Positions 51,728 through 59,476 of a DNA stretch of 64,000 bases are shown here, piece by piece (position 1 is the stretch's first letter; each line of letters opens with the position of its first letter). The notes beneath the pieces were generated by a model. That model was given only the letters and a program-made list of their open reading frames with translations. It was not told the origin of the DNA and did no database searches. Source of the DNA: Oceanicaulis sp. MMSF_3324 (GTDB lineage Bacteria > Pseudomonadota > Alphaproteobacteria > Caulobacterales > Maricaulaceae). The stretch covers positions 1 to 64,000 of the forward strand of contig NZ_JASHIU010000004.1 of assembly GCF_030733545.1 (NCBI RefSeq), in the 5' to 3' direction. Made by a program: the position numbers and the translations under genes.

Positions 51728-53101
51728 ATGAGCGGCACCTATAATGCAGGGGGCGAAGGCGCCCCGATCGAAAGCAAGGCCCAGCTCATCGGCCATATCG
51801 CCGCGGGCGAGAAACCCTCAGATCAATGGCGCATCGGCACCGAGCACGAGAAGTTCGGCTTTGCGCTGAAAGATCATTCCCCGCTGCCCTACGAGGCGGA
51901 CGGCCCCAGCGTGCGCAAGCTGCTCGAAGGCCTGACGCGCTTTGGCTGGCAGGCGATCGAGGAGAACGGCAAGCCGGTGGCTCTCAAGCGAGAGGGCGGG
52001 TCGATCACCCTCGAGCCCGGCGGTCAGTTCGAATTGTCCGGCGCGCCGCTGGAAAACCTGCATGAGACCTGCCGCGAGGTGAACTCTCACCTGCGCGAAG
52101 TGCGTGAGGTCGCCGACGAGGTGGGCGCGGGCTTCCTGGGGCTCGGCTTCTCGCCGAAATGGTCTCTGCAAGAGACCCCGATGATGCCCAAGGACCGCTA
52201 CAACATCATGAAGGCCTATATGCCCAAGGTGGGCACGCTGGGCCATCAGATGATGTTCCGCTCCTGCACCGTGCAGACCAATCTCGATTTCGCGTCCGAA
52301 GCGGACATGGTCAAGAAGATGCGCGTCTCGCTGGCGCTGCAGCCGATCGCCACGGCGCTGTTCGCCAACTCGCCCTTCGCGGACGGAAAACCCAACGGCT
52401 ATCTCAGCTATCGCGCCCATGTGTGGACCGACACCGACAATAACCGCACCGGCATGCTCCACTTCGCCTTCGATGAAGGCTTTGGCTATGAGCAGTATGT
52501 GGACTGGGCGCTCGATGCGCCGATGTATTTCGTCAAGCGCAATGCGATCTTCCAGGATGCGACGGGGCTGAGCTTCCGCGACTTCCTGAAGGGCGAGCTG
52601 CCGCTGCTGCCCGGTGAGTTGCCGGTGCTGTCAGACTGGGAAGACCATCTGTCGACGCTCTTCCCCGAAGTGCGGCTGAAGACCTTCCTTGAACAGCGCG
52701 GCGCCGATGGCGGCCCATGGAACCGGCTGTGTGCGCTGCCGGCTTTCTGGGTGGGGCTTCTGTACGATCAGACCGCGCTCGACGCGGCCTGGGATCTCGT
52801 GAAGGACTGGACCGCCGAAGAACGCGACGCCATGCGCGCGGGTGCTGCGAAGACCGCGCTCAAGACCCCGTTCCGCAACACGACCTTGCAGGATATCGCC
52901 CAGCAGGCGCTCGCCATTGCTCGCTCCGGCCTGAAAGCGCGCCAGCGCCTGAACGCCCATGGCGAGAACGAAGCGCTGTTCCTCGATGATCTCGACGAGA
53001 TCGCCAAGACGGGCGTCAGCCCCGCCGAACGCCTTCTCGAGCGCTATCACGGCGCCTGGAACGAAAGCGTCGAACCGATCTTTGAAGAGGCGGCGTATTA
53101 G
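51728..53101 (+). CDS. gshA: Glutamate-cysteine ligase (plant/alphaproteobacterial type)
   Basis: GshA makes gamma-glutamylcysteine, the first step of glutathione synthesis. The 457 residues include RIGTEHEKFGF, GGSITLEPGGQFELSG (metal and glutamate site), and MFRSCTVQTNLDFASE with the conserved Cys. The length is that of the proteobacterial/plant-type enzyme. gshB is not in the window. Confidence 0.94.
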   Translation: MSGTYNAGGEGAPIESKAQLIGHIAAGEKPSDQWRIGTEHEKFGFALKDHSPLPYEADGPSVRKLLEGLTRFGWQAIEENGKPVALKREGGSITLEPGGQFELSGAPLENLHETCREVNSHLREVREVADEVGAGFLGLGFSPKWSLQETPMMPKDRYNIMKAYMPKVGTLGHQMMFRSCTVQTNLDFASEADMVKKMRVSLALQPIATALFANSPFADGKPNGYLSYRAHVWTDTDNNRTGMLHFAFDEGFGYEQYVDWALDAPMYFVKRNAIFQDATGLSFRDFLKGELPLLPGELPVLSDWEDHLSTLFPEVRLKTFLEQRGADGGPWNRLCALPAFWVGLLYDQTALDAAWDLVKDWTAEERDAMRAGAAKTALKTPFRNTTLQDIAQQALAIARSGLKARQRLNAHGENEALFLDDLDEIAKTGVSPAERLLERYHGAWNESVEPIFEEAAY

Positions 53102-53562
53102 GGGCGAATGTGTTGGTTGCCTAACACCGGTCCGACTTCGATCACGTCGCCCAGTTCATAGCTCACTGACAGCTGCGTGCCTGACAGGCTGATCCGCAGG
53201 CCATCAAGTTCGACATTCAATCTGTCTTTGTCAGTCCAGAGGTTCGGAGAGCCAAGGATGAGTTCGCCATCCTTGTCGCAAAAGGGGTTCGCGTGACCCG
53301 TCAATTCGACCTGCTCTATGCCTGAGATAATGATCTGGCCAGAAAGCCATATACGCCGACCTTCTGTTTCAAGGCGGTTATGGTCCACCCATTCGCCGTT
53401 CAAAGACAGCTGTTTGGCGTCAAGGCTCAGCCCGGTCACGAAGCTATCCTCAAGCCATAGATCGTGGTTCAGGTGTGCAAGTTGAGCGTCAATCATGAAC
53501 TCAGCATAGGCAATTCTGCGCGCAGTCAAATATGTCTCTGATTGTCTTTTCCGCTTCTTCAT
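53098..53562 (-). CDS. Protein of unknown function, low GC
   Basis: The 154 residues are rich in short beta strands and hydrophobic-polar alternation (LSLDAKQLSLNGEWVDHNRLE, RIWLSGQIIISGIEQVELTG). The base composition is lower in GC than its neighbours. The start is uncertain: ATG 53562 or GTG 53568, neither with a good ribosome binding site. Its 3' end overlaps gshA by 4 bp. I do not recognise the family. Confidence 0.6.
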   Translation of the reverse strand: MKKRKRQSETYLTARRIAYAEFMIDAQLAHLNHDLWLEDSFVTGLSLDAKQLSLNGEWVDHNRLETEGRRIWLSGQIIISGIEQVELTGHANPFCDKDGELILGSPNLWTDKDRLNVELDGLRISLSGTQLSVSYELGDVIEVGPVLGNQHIRP

Positions 53563-53586
53563 CCTCACTTAAGCGAGCCGCCAGCC

Positions 53587-53715
53587 CCATCCCTCTCCCC
53601 TCTCTGAGGGGAGAGGTTAGGTGAGGGGTGAGCGGCGCTTCATCCTTCTTATGCCTTACATGTTGAAGCGCACCCCCTCACCCTGCCTCTCCCCCTTGGT
53701 CAAGGGGGAGAGGGG
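53587..53715. repeat. Family C 129-bp palindromic repeat, copy 2
   Basis: It has the same 129-bp length and hairpins as 7206-7334, differing mainly in the middle. Its right end supplies the last codons and stop (53700-53702) of the DUF559 gene. Confidence 0.88.
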
Positions 53716-54077
53716 TTGTGTCGGCGGTGTTTCAGGCTGCGCGCAGAGTTCAGGATCTGATCGCCCAGAATGTCGGGCGCTTCAAAGACCTGCGTGTTCC
53801 AGAATCTGAGGACGTGCCAGCCCTGGCGCTCTAGCTGTTCCGTGCGGCTTTGATCGCGGCGCTGATGGGCGGGAAGGTTATGCTGGCCGCCATCCAGTTC
53901 GATGATCAGACCGATTTCCGGGCAGGCGAAGTCAGCCACATAGGGCCCGATTGGATGCTGACGCCGAAACTTCAGCCCGTCAGGCCTTTGTCGAAGCAGG
54001 GACCAGAGCTTGCGTTCGGCATCTGTCATGTCCCGGCGCAAGCGGCGTGCTCTAGAGATGGGTTTTCTCGATGCCAT
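53700..54077 (-). CDS. DUF559 endonuclease-like protein
   Basis: The 125 residues match the DUF559 family (relatives of very-short-patch repair nuclease Vsr): MTDAERKLWSLLRQR, KFRRQHPIGPYVADFACPEIGLIIELDGGQH and the RTEQLERQGWHVLRFWNTQV core, with Asp, Glu and Gln at the nuclease positions. Its true target is unknown. The C-terminal codons come from a family C repeat, so the tail may have been altered by repeat insertion. Confidence 0.85.
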   Translation of the reverse strand: MASRKPISRARRLRRDMTDAERKLWSLLRQRPDGLKFRRQHPIGPYVADFACPEIGLIIELDGGQHNLPAHQRRDQSRTEQLERQGWHVLRFWNTQVFEAPDILGDQILNSARSLKHRRHNPSPP

Positions 54078-54199
54078 GTGAGCACAGTATCGGGAAAGCT
54101 ACTCAACCAGAAGGGCATCCCTCCCTTACCCTCCCAATACCCCCACTGCCGCAAGGCTCTTGCGACTCCTCGCCACGCATGGTGTTTTGCGCGGTAGTC

Positions 54200-54214
54200 A
54201 TTTCGTAACGAAAT
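54200..54214. promoter_or_regulatory. 15-bp palindrome upstream of the POT transporter
   Basis: ATTTCGT-A-ACGAAAT is a perfect 7-bp inverted repeat around a central A, 65 bp before the transporter start. It looks like an operator; no regulator gene is beside it. Confidence 0.4.
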
Positions 54215-54279
54215 TGTCCACGGTCCTTCTTCTTGACGCATGAGGGGCGTCGGGCCGTGACGGGGAGGGACCTCAGCTC

Positions 54280-56160
54280 ATGAATATCGTCGTCCTGGCG
54301 GGTCTGGTGATCACGTTCGCCACCGCCATTCCGGTCTTTCTGGAGATGCGCAAGCACCCCAGAGGCCTTCACATCCTGTTCTTCGCCGAGATGTGGGAGC
54401 GCTTTTCCTATTACGGGATGCGCGGCCTGCTGATCTTCTATCTCACCCAGCATTTCCTGTTCTCTGACAGCGAAGCGAGCTCGCAATACGGCGCCTATAC
54501 CGCGCTGGTGTACCTGCTGCCGCTGTTGGGCGGGTTCCTGGCGGACCGGTATCTGGGCAACCGCAAGGCGATCGCCTTCGGCGCCTTGTTGCTGGTGGCT
54601 GGTCACATCACCATGGGGGTTGAGGGCGAGCCGGCGCGCGAGGCCCTGATCCATGAGGGCCAGCAATACGAGCTGGTCGCCGAAGGCCGCGGCTCGAACC
54701 GCTCGGTCATGATCGAGGTGGACGGCGCAGAGTACGCCTTCTCGGCCAATGCCGAGGGCGCCTTCGAGATCGCCGAACTGCCCGCCTCGGCGAGCCTGCC
54801 GGCGGTTCTGCCGCAAGGCACGTTCGAGATTGAGCGCGTGGAACGTGACCGGATGTTCCTGAACATCTTCTATCTCGCCCTGGCGCTGATCATCATGGGC
54901 GTGGGCTTTCTGAAGGCGAACATCTCCTCGATCGTGGGCCAGCTCTATGAAGAGAATGACCCGCGGCGCGATGGCGGCTTCACGCTGTACTATTACGGCA
55001 TCAATCTGGGCTCGTTCTGGGCGGCCATCCTGTGCGGCCTTCTGGGCGAGACCGTGGGCTGGTGGGCCGGCTTCGGCCTCGCCGGTCTCGGCATGGCGCT
55101 GGGCTGGATCGTGTTCGTGCGCGGTCGCGCCCTGTTCTTCCTGCCGGGCAAGAACCTCATCGACCATGTGGGCAACCCGCCCAGCGAGGAGAAGCTCAAG
55201 GCCAAGGCGCTGGGTCCGCTCAACACCGAATGGCTGATCTACGGCATCGGCCTGGTCGGCGTCGTGGTGGTCTGGTTCATGGTCCAGGCGCACACCATCC
55301 GCTTCTCCGTGCCGGGCATGGGCGAGCAGGATCTTCTGGCGCTCTTCCTCCTGATCGGCGGGCTGGGCTTCCTGGGCTATGTGGTCTTCTACATGGTCAA
55401 CAACTGCACCCGGGTCGAAGCCGAACGCCTGATCCTGGCGCTGATCCTGATCATCGTCTCGGTGGTGTTCTGGGCGCTCTTTGAGCAGGCCGGTTCGTCG
55501 ATGAACCTGTTTGCGGCGCGCAATACCGACCTGTCGGTGGGGCCGTTCGAGATCACGGCGTCACAGACCCAGTCCTTCAATGCGGGCTTCATCTTGTTGT
55601 TCGCGCCGGTCTTCGCGGCGATCTGGGCGTTCCTCGCCAAGCTGCGCAAGAATCCCAACACCCCGCTGAAATTCGGCCTCGCGCTGGTTCAGGTGGGTCT
55701 GGGCTTCATGCTGCTGGTCTGGGGCACCCAGTTTGCGGGCGATGACTATCGCGTGCCGCTGATCTTCCTGGCGGGCGCCTATCTGCTGCACACCACCGGC
55801 GAGTTGTGCCTGAGCCCGGTGGGCCTGTCGGCGATCACCAAGCTCAGCCCGGGCGCGGTGGTCTCCACCATGATGGCGGGCTGGTTCCTGTCCTCGGCCT
55901 TCGCGCAGTATGTGGCGGGCATCATCGCCACCTTCACCGCGACCGATACGGTGGCGGGCCAGGTGCTGGACCCCGCAGCCGCGCTCAACGGCTATGCCGC
56001 CGTGTTCGGCTCGATCGGCCTGTTCGCCATCGTGCTGGGCGTGATCTTCGGCGTGCTGAGCTTCTGGCTCAAGGGCCTCGGCCATGGCCGGGCCGAAGAC
56101 CAGATCGACGCCAAGGCGGAAGCCGCCGGCCCCGACCAGGATGCGCGCGACCTGCTCTAG
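54280..56160 (+). CDS. Proton-dependent oligopeptide transporter (POT/PTR) with periplasmic insertion
   Basis: The 626 residues carry the POT signature near the first helix (FFAEMWERFSYYGMRGLLIFYLTQH, the ExxER motif) and typical later segments (GFLKANISSIVGQLYEENDPRRDGGFTLYYYGINLGSFWA). Unusually, about 80 residues (about 115-192) with alternating strands (YELVAEGRGSNRSVMIEVDGAEYAF) are inserted between helices 3 and 4, which should face the periplasm. It probably imports di- and tripeptides. Confidence 0.88.
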   Translation: MNIVVLAGLVITFATAIPVFLEMRKHPRGLHILFFAEMWERFSYYGMRGLLIFYLTQHFLFSDSEASSQYGAYTALVYLLPLLGGFLADRYLGNRKAIAFGALLLVAGHITMGVEGEPAREALIHEGQQYELVAEGRGSNRSVMIEVDGAEYAFSANAEGAFEIAELPASASLPAVLPQGTFEIERVERDRMFLNIFYLALALIIMGVGFLKANISSIVGQLYEENDPRRDGGFTLYYYGINLGSFWAAILCGLLGETVGWWAGFGLAGLGMALGWIVFVRGRALFFLPGKNLIDHVGNPPSEEKLKAKALGPLNTEWLIYGIGLVGVVVVWFMVQAHTIRFSVPGMGEQDLLALFLLIGGLGFLGYVVFYMVNNCTRVEAERLILALILIIVSVVFWALFEQAGSSMNLFAARNTDLSVGPFEITASQTQSFNAGFILLFAPVFAAIWAFLAKLRKNPNTPLKFGLALVQVGLGFMLLVWGTQFAGDDYRVPLIFLAGAYLLHTTGELCLSPVGLSAITKLSPGAVVSTMMAGWFLSSAFAQYVAGIIATFTATDTVAGQVLDPAAALNGYAAVFGSIGLFAIVLGVIFGVLSFWLKGLGHGRAEDQIDAKAEAAGPDQDARDLL

Positions 56161-56182
56161 GTTCAATGCGGATCTGACAAGG

Positions 56183-56214
56183 AAAGCCCCGGAGCCTGGC
56201 TCCGGGGCTTTTTT
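56183..56214. terminator. Bidirectional intrinsic terminator
   Basis: The stem AAAGCCCCGGAGCC / GGCTCCGGGGCTTT with a T run follows the transporter; its other side reaches the last base of the convergent protease gene. Confidence 0.88.
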
Positions 56215-57140
56215 CAGGGCTGGATCTGGGACCGCGCGGCGCGGCAGCGCCAGCGCTCCGGGCCGGGATCGATCTGCGCCCGCCCTGTCGCGTAGTCGAC
56301 AATCAGGCGCGTATCCTGCAACAGGTCGAGCCCGACAATCATGGCCGGTCGCTCGGACCAGCCCATGGCGTCAAAGACGTCCAGCTCGGCTTCATCAACG
56401 CTCATGCCCCGAATGCAGACGCCCCCCAGCCGGAAGCGGGTCAGAGTCACGCGGCCGTCGACCTCGACCGTATCGGGAATGCGCGAGACGCTGCCCACAT
56501 TCATCACCCGCATGGGCGTGCGTTGGGACAGCCGCCGCGCCAATACGGGATTGACCAAGGTGACCGGCGAGCCGGTATCCACGAGCACGGCGATAGGCTC
56601 ATCTATCCAGCGCGCTCGGGCTTGTCCCACAAGCACCTGGCGCACGGGGTCCAGTCGCGCATCCGCATGCCGGGGCGAGGGCGCGTCCAGGGTCAGCGCA
56701 CTATTGGGATAGTCGATCTCGACGGTCTGACCCGCGAAAGCCTCGCTGCCCAGAAGGCCGAACAGCTCCAGTTCGATATCCGTTGCAATCGGGGTCACTA
56801 CGGCGTCGACCTGCCCCTGCGGAGCATCGCCCAGCCGCAGGTCCACCAGGATATGGCGTTCGGCTGTCACCTCGGCAGTCAGGGTCTGTACCGGATCCAG
56901 GCGGTCTCCCGAACGCACGAAGCCATGACGTTGCGCCAGCGTTTCGGCGATCGCCACATGGCTGGCGCCGGTATCGGGCGCGAACGGGTAGGGGCCATCA
57001 GCGCCGAGGAAGACCGGGGCGACGAAATATCCTGACGATGTGCGTTCAAGCGTGAAGGTCTGCGGCTGTGCGACCGCCGTGGCGGTCGCGCAGGCAAGGC
57101 CGGCCAGGCTGGCGCACAGGCGCACAGCATGCTCGATCAT
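56214..57140 (-). CDS. Secreted retropepsin-like aspartic protease with two DTG motifs
   Basis: The 308 residues start at the ATG at 57140 (GGAGGAG upstream) with a signal peptide (ending TAVAQ). Two copies of the aspartic protease motif are visible: FAPDTGASHV (D56) and VLVDTGSPVT (D188), each followed by its own beta-rich domain with a later IxGxD/LL segment (ELFGLLGSEAF; MIVGLDLL). Two catalytic triads in one chain would allow an intramolecular pseudo-dimer as in pepsin. It is probably periplasmic or exported. Confidence 0.82.
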   Translation of the reverse strand: MIEHAVRLCASLAGLACATATAVAQPQTFTLERTSSGYFVAPVFLGADGPYPFAPDTGASHVAIAETLAQRHGFVRSGDRLDPVQTLTAEVTAERHILVDLRLGDAPQGQVDAVVTPIATDIELELFGLLGSEAFAGQTVEIDYPNSALTLDAPSPRHADARLDPVRQVLVGQARARWIDEPIAVLVDTGSPVTLVNPVLARRLSQRTPMRVMNVGSVSRIPDTVEVDGRVTLTRFRLGGVCIRGMSVDEAELDVFDAMGWSERPAMIVGLDLLQDTRLIVDYATGRAQIDPGPERWRCRAARSQIQP

Positions 57141-57327
57141 GTCGAACTCCTCCGCGCAGCGTCGCCGGATCGTCACATGTCCGGCGTTGGGCTGTCAGGC
57201 TAGAGCCTAACAGCTAGGTCGGTCATGGCCGTATTACAAATGACGCAGGTCAGAGAGCGCTGCACGGAGCGGACGCGGGGGCGCGCAAAAGCGCCCCGAC
57301 ATCGCAACGCCTAGCGAGAGGCTGGCT

Positions 57328-59394
57328 TCAGAATACGCCACGCAGCGCAAAGGTGACGTAACCGTCGGACTCCTGTTCGCGGCGTTCCAGCTGGGTGGGG
57401 ACGCCGATGGCGCGACTGACGGGCCAGCGATAGCGCTCTCGGCCATTGGTCCCGCCATTGAGTTCCACACCGAGCCGGGCCGTCATGCCGCCCCAGATCT
57501 GCTTTTCGGCAAAGACATCCAGATCGCCGCGGGCGTCGGAGGTGCGGCTGAATTCCCGGCGGCGATAGAAGTCCTCATCGCCCTGGACGGAATAGTCAAA
57601 GCCCCACGCCATGCCCCAGCCGGGCAAGTCCTGACGGAAGTCGAGGCTGAAGCGCCAGTCTTCATCGCCGCGGAAGCGTCTGTCCTCGCCGGTCACCGGA
57701 TCAGGCACATTGGTGTCGCGCAAGCGACCGCTGAGCACGAGCAGCCCGCCGTCCACCCCGAACCGGTCGGTGGGCAGATCGGCTTCAAACTCGATCCAGC
57801 TGCGTTGGCCATCATCAAGATTGCCCGGCGCATCGCCCGACAGGCCGACAGGGACACTATCGAGCACGCCTTCCACCCATTCATGACGGAGGATCACGGT
57901 GAGCGCGCCTTCCTGCCAGAAGCGGCGCGTCCACTCGACCTGGGCGGCGGTGGTGCGTTCAGGCTCCAGATTGGGATTACCCAGACTTTCCGTATCATCA
58001 ACCACATCCACAGAGGAGATGAAGTCGCCGAAGGAGAGCTGTCCCACACTGCGGCGCAGGCTGAACCGGATCTGGTCCGTTTCGCGTGGGGTCCAGGTCA
58101 GGGTCGCTTCAGGTTTGAAATAGGTGAAGGTGCGCTCTTTCTCGGCATCCCCGGTCTGGGCGATACGGCTGAACTCCACAGCCGCCGTGGCGTCCAGCGT
58201 CCATCGGGGCGACAAGCGCCACAGCTCGCTGACGCCCGCATTGACCCGGTGTTCCTCCACCCGTGTGTCGGACACCGGCAGGTCGACTTCGATTTCGCCT
58301 GTTCCGTCGTCTTCAAACAGGTCGAAATCACCTTCAAGGAAGTTGTAAGCGCCTTCCAGGATGAAGGTGCGCGAGCGGGAGGGAGAGCTGGCGCGCCGGG
58401 CTTCCAGACGCAGAACGGTTTCGCCTTCGTCTTCGGTTTCTGCAATGCGGGTGACATCGTCAAGCGCGCCTGTTGGCTCGAAATCGACGAACCGGTCATT
58501 GCTCTCTTCAATCGTCAGTCGTTGAAGCGCTGTCAGTTTCAGCGACCAGACATCGCTGAGACGATGATCATAATCGGCGGAGACCTCAGTCCCGTAAGCA
58601 TCCGTCTCGGACCGGCTGGCGGCAGAGCCGAGCAACACCGATTGCGCATCTTCAACAAAACCGGTCCGGTTTGCCGCAAAACCCCAGGCCCAAACGCGGG
58701 CATCCACGCGCAGGCTGTGTCCGGCATCAAACTGGCGCTGATAGCCCACAGACGGGGTCAAATCCCAGAAGCGCTCCTGAAAACGGTCTTCGATCCGACT
58801 CTCCAGTGCGGCGCCCCGGGTCAGGTCAAAAATGCGCCGGAGCTCATCGCGACCATTGGCGTGACCGGACAGATCCACCGCCAAAGTCAGTGTGGCGTTC
58901 GGGGATGTGCGCGTCATGGAGGCGTCTCCACGCGGAATCACCCGTCCGCTTTCGAACAAGCGCGCTTCGCCATTCCAGGCGCCGGTCCATCCGCCCGAGC
59001 GATCGGTGATCACATTGACCACCTGATCCTGACCGGCCATGTCGATGCCGGGAACGGGAGAGCGGATCAGCTCAACTCTCAGGACCGTGGCGGCGGGCAG
59101 GCGCTGCAACAAGGTCGTCACCCCGGCTTTGGAGCTGGGGCGGCGACCATCGATCAGAACATTGCCCAGAGCGGCGTCCAGACCGCGGCCGCCACCGCCG
59201 CCCTGCAGATCAAATCCGGGGACTCGCGTGACCAGATCCAGAGCCGATTGCGGGTTGTAATCCGCAAAGAAAACAGGCTCGTAAGTCAGTACGGCATCGG
59301 TCTGCTGCGCATCGGGCGCCGCTTGACCCAGGGCGAGGGCGGGCATTGCGCTGAGGGCGAGGCCCATCAGGCAGGGATAAAGCATCTGTTTCAT
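57328..59394 (-). CDS. TonB-dependent-receptor-like outer-membrane protein 1
   Basis: The 688 residues start at the ATG at 59394 with a signal peptide (ending PALALG). A plug-type domain (about 50-140) has LDLVTRVPGFDLQGG, GNVLIDGRRPSSKAGVTTLLQRLPAATVLRVELIRSP, followed by a long beta-barrel of alternating residues ending in aromatic Phe (FALRGVF). No clear TonB box is visible. It is a paralogue of the next gene (shared LPVSDTRVEE, QTGDAxxxRTFTYxKP). The substrate is unknown. Confidence 0.85.
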   Translation of the reverse strand: MKQMLYPCLMGLALSAMPALALGQAAPDAQQTDAVLTYEPVFFADYNPQSALDLVTRVPGFDLQGGGGGRGLDAALGNVLIDGRRPSSKAGVTTLLQRLPAATVLRVELIRSPVPGIDMAGQDQVVNVITDRSGGWTGAWNGEARLFESGRVIPRGDASMTRTSPNATLTLAVDLSGHANGRDELRRIFDLTRGAALESRIEDRFQERFWDLTPSVGYQRQFDAGHSLRVDARVWAWGFAANRTGFVEDAQSVLLGSAASRSETDAYGTEVSADYDHRLSDVWSLKLTALQRLTIEESNDRFVDFEPTGALDDVTRIAETEDEGETVLRLEARRASSPSRSRTFILEGAYNFLEGDFDLFEDDGTGEIEVDLPVSDTRVEEHRVNAGVSELWRLSPRWTLDATAAVEFSRIAQTGDAEKERTFTYFKPEATLTWTPRETDQIRFSLRRSVGQLSFGDFISSVDVVDDTESLGNPNLEPERTTAAQVEWTRRFWQEGALTVILRHEWVEGVLDSVPVGLSGDAPGNLDDGQRSWIEFEADLPTDRFGVDGGLLVLSGRLRDTNVPDPVTGEDRRFRGDEDWRFSLDFRQDLPGWGMAWGFDYSVQGDEDFYRRREFSRTSDARGDLDVFAEKQIWGGMTARLGVELNGGTNGRERYRWPVSRAIGVPTQLERREQESDGYVTFALRGVF

Positions 59395-59476
59395 GGCGCG
59401 GGACACTAGTACGCGCGACCAAAAATTCAGATAATGAAGCGGAAAGAAATCTCACATTGCTGTGAAGCTGTCCGGA

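Noticed and set aside
57805-59409. Long plus-strand frame over the first receptor gene
   Set aside because: Antisense shadow of a well-defined outer-membrane protein.
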